The notes beneath the pieces are model-generated. The model did no database searches. It was not told the DNA's origin and saw only the letters and a list, made by a program, of their open reading frames with translations. The position numbers were made by a program, and so were the translations under genes. Below are positions 23,716-25,099 of a stretch of DNA of 25,099 bases, in pieces; positions within the stretch are counted from its first letter, which is position 1; the number at the start of each line of letters is the position of its first letter. Origin of the DNA: Calditrichota bacterium (GTDB taxonomy: Bacteria > Calditrichota > Calditrichia > RBG-13-44-9); the NCBI GenBank assembly GCA_024276455.1, contig JAJRXE010000297.1, positions 1 to 25,099 of the forward strand, in the 5' to 3' direction.

Positions 23716-24431
23716 TCATGGAAAATAAAAACATCGAAAAACAGATTCAGGAAATAAACGAAAAGCTTGATTTTCTCACCTCGGTAATGCGCGATTACGA
23801 GCGCCGTCAGCGGGAAATCCAGGAGCTCAAGGAAGACCTGACCCGAATCGGTAAGGATGTTTTTCAGGTGGCTACCGAAGAGCTGGACGAGGTGGCCCAT
23901 CATTTCGACAGTTCCGATATCCTGTACCTGCTGAAGAAGATTTTGCGCAACACCCGCAACATTATCGGGGTCATGAATCAGCTGGAGAGTGCGGCGGACT
24001 TTTTCAAAGACGCGGCACCGCTTACCAAAGATATGTTCGACGAATTGCTGGAAACCCTGGCGGAATTCGAGAAGAAAGGTTACTTCGAGTTCCTGAAAGA
24101 AGCCCTCAAAATCATCGATACCATAGTCACCTCGTTCTCTCCGGACGATGTACGGCAGTTGCGAGAGAATATCGCATCCATTCTTTTAACGGTGAAGAAT
24201 ATGACCCAACCGGAAATGCTGGGTATGATGAACAACGCCGTGTCGTTCTACCGCTACCTGAATGTCCAGGTGGAAGGCGATATTTCCTATTGGTCTCTGC
24301 TAAAAGAATTACGCAAGCCGGAGATGAAGCGTGGGATCGCTTTCGTGATTCAGTTTATGAAAAATATGGCCAATCCGGGCAATAACGGAGAAAATAATTT
24401 AATCGCTCAACCAAGCAAGAAGGAGGAATAA
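23712..24431 (+). CDS. DUF1641 domain-containing protein
   Basis: A 239-residue soluble, mainly helical protein. Residues 1-45 look like a coiled coil (IEKQIQEINEKLDFLTSVMR). The DUF1641 core follows (LYLLKKILRNTRNIIGVMNQ; MLGMMNNAVSFYRYL). There are no cysteines. ATG at 23712 overlaps the SQR stop (ATGA), with AGAGG upstream; ATG 23718 is an alternative. DUF1641 genes often accompany SQR or formate dehydrogenase genes, and a structural or membrane-recruiting role for the flavoprotein is plausible but unproven. Confidence 0.85.
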   Translation: MIMENKNIEKQIQEINEKLDFLTSVMRDYERRQREIQELKEDLTRIGKDVFQVATEELDEVAHHFDSSDILYLLKKILRNTRNIIGVMNQLESAADFFKDAAPLTKDMFDELLETLAEFEKKGYFEFLKEALKIIDTIVTSFSPDDVRQLRENIASILLTVKNMTQPEMLGMMNNAVSFYRYLNVQVEGDISYWSLLKELRKPEMKRGIAFVIQFMKNMANPGNNGENNLIAQPSKKEE

Positions 24432-24433
24432 TT

Positions 24434-24751
24434 ATGCCGACCAAAACATATGCAGGAAAAACCGTAGAAGTTACCGACGAAGGTTTTCTGGTAAACCCGG
24501 ATGACTGGACTGAAGATATGGCACCTGAAATTGCCAAAGAAGAGGGAATTGAAGAACTGACCGACATGCACTGGAAAGTGATTCGTTTCATGCGGGAAGA
24601 TTTCAAAGAACGGGGTCAGATTCCCTCCATTCGCCGGATGAAGAACGTGGGTGGCATTCCGACGGCCGATTTGTACAAACTGTTCCCGGGTGCGCCGGCC
24701 AAAAAAGCGGCCAAAATCGCCGGATTGGGCAAACCGGAAGGTTGTGTCTAA
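24434..24751 (+). CDS. TusE/DsrC-family sulfur carrier with one C-terminal cysteine
   Basis: A 105-residue DsrC/TusE-fold protein, full length: TDEGFLVNPDDWTEDMAPEI, EEGIEELTDMHWKVIRFMRE, PSIRRMKNVGG, LYKLFPGAP, ending GLGKPEGCV. The penultimate Cys104 (CysA) is the persulfide-carrying residue. The second cysteine of true DsrC, 11 residues earlier, is Ala here (KKAAKIAGL), so it cannot form the DsrC trisulfide and resembles TusE or the single-Cys DsrC-like carriers. It follows DUF1641 by two bases, with AAGGAGG upstream, and precedes a DsrE-like gene, which supports sulfur relay from the SQR-like enzyme rather than tRNA thiolation alone. Confidence 0.93.
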   Translation: MPTKTYAGKTVEVTDEGFLVNPDDWTEDMAPEIAKEEGIEELTDMHWKVIRFMREDFKERGQIPSIRRMKNVGGIPTADLYKLFPGAPAKKAAKIAGLGKPEGCV

Positions 24752-24783
24752 AAACCTTTCTAAAATAGAAAAAGGAGAGAAAC

Positions 24784-25099
24784 ATGGCAGAAAACAAACC
24801 CGAAAAAATCCAGAAAGTGTCGATCATTGTGTCTCAAGGCTCTCTGGAAGGGGTCTATCCGGGATTAATTATGGCCAACGGCGCACGAATGGAAGGTATT
24901 GAGGCGAATTTGTTCTTCACCTTTTTCGGTTTGAATGCCCTGCTGAAAAAAATGGTGAAGCGCCTGCGGGTTTCCACGGTGGGGAACCCCGCCTTGAACA
25001 TGGCTATGCCCATGCTGAAGCTTCCGATTACCATGCCGTTTCCCACCCTGCTGGGGATTTTACCGGGCGTCTCGAACTTTGCAACCTGGATGATGAAAA
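24784..25099 (+). CDS. DsrE/DsrF/DrsH-like (DsrE2) protein, cut by window end
   Basis: The first 105 residues of a DsrE2-type protein; the frame is open at the window edge. KVSIIVSQGSLEGVYPGLIM and GIEANLFFTFFGLNALLKK are typical of the family, which includes sulfurtransferases that hand sulfur to TusA, TusE or DsrC carriers. The hydrophobic stretch at about 74-95 is usual for DsrE2. No cysteine appears in the visible part; the active cysteine of the family may lie beyond the edge. AAAGGAGAG precedes the ATG. Last visible gene of the sulfur operon. Confidence 0.85.
   Translation, partial: MAENKPEKIQKVSIIVSQGSLEGVYPGLIMANGARMEGIEANLFFTFFGLNALLKKMVKRLRVSTVGNPALNMAMPMLKLPITMPFPTLLGILPGVSNFATWMMK

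Overview
The window reads as a chromosomal segment from a member of the FCB superphylum. A Calditrichota (Caldithrix-like) or closely related lineage fits best. The grounds are two secreted LVIVD-repeat proteins that end in a Por/type IX-like C-terminal sorting domain (FQNYPNPFNPTTTI, then GxYxxxWDGRD and SGxYxYxLxAG), a DUF6132 protein, a bacilliredoxin-like protein and a dense set of sulfur-redox genes. This placement is inference; there is no rRNA or tRNA gene in the window. Coding is bacterial, with clear Shine-Dalgarno sequences and some GTG or TTG starts.

Layout. (1) 1-5.65 kb, minus strand, AT-rich: two secreted beta-propeller (LVIVD) proteins, a DUF2569 membrane protein and what looks like a frameshifted small membrane-peptide gene. 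(2) 5.65-6.03 kb: AT-rich non-coding gap with three small hairpins. (3) 6.03-9.9 kb, plus strand: a membrane histidine kinase with a predicted extracytoplasmic FG-GAP-like sensor, and a sigma-54-dependent NtrC-family response regulator whose start overlaps the kinase stop. (4) 9.97-12.55 kb: an ArsC/Spx-like reductase, a strong hairpin that also contains the next gene's ribosome binding site, and a BatA/VWA membrane protein. (5) 12.57-13.1 kb: an AT-rich DUF4160-DUF2442 pair in which the DUF4160 gene is broken by an in-frame TAA. (6) 13.1-16.5 kb: hflX, a YjbQ-family gene and a secreted propeller protein, with overlapping or nearly abutting reading frames. (7) 16.6-18.26 kb: a five-gene sulfur/redox operon (rhodanese lipoprotein, DUF1858, DUF6132, membrane-anchored thioredoxin, DUF2892) that ends in a perfect 13-bp terminator. 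(8) 18.6-21.6 kb: pterin carbinolamine dehydratase, a convergent dicarboxylate/glutamate symporter, and an SDR oxidoreductase overlapping a YtxJ-type bacilliredoxin. (9) 21.9 kb to the window end: a sulfide-oxidation/sulfur-trafficking operon (Cys-rich MerR regulator, SQR-like flavoprotein, DUF1641, TusE/DsrC-like carrier, DsrE2-like protein cut by the window edge).

How the genes fit together. Regions 7 and 9 point to handling of reduced sulfur. Sulfide would be oxidised at the quinone pool by the SQR-like enzyme, and persulfide sulfur would pass among rhodanese, DsrE-like and TusE/DsrC-like carriers, with thioredoxin and bacilliredoxin keeping thiols reduced. The MerR regulator carries a duplicated cysteine motif and is the obvious candidate sensor for the operon that follows it. 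No single undescribed system stands out with certainty. The best leads are the duplicated Cys motif of the MerR protein with its composite promoter, the single-cysteine DsrC-like carrier beside a two-cysteine SQR-like enzyme, the hairpin that holds the batA-like ribosome binding site, the two broken small genes, and the shared, conserved sorting-domain cassette of the LVIVD genes.
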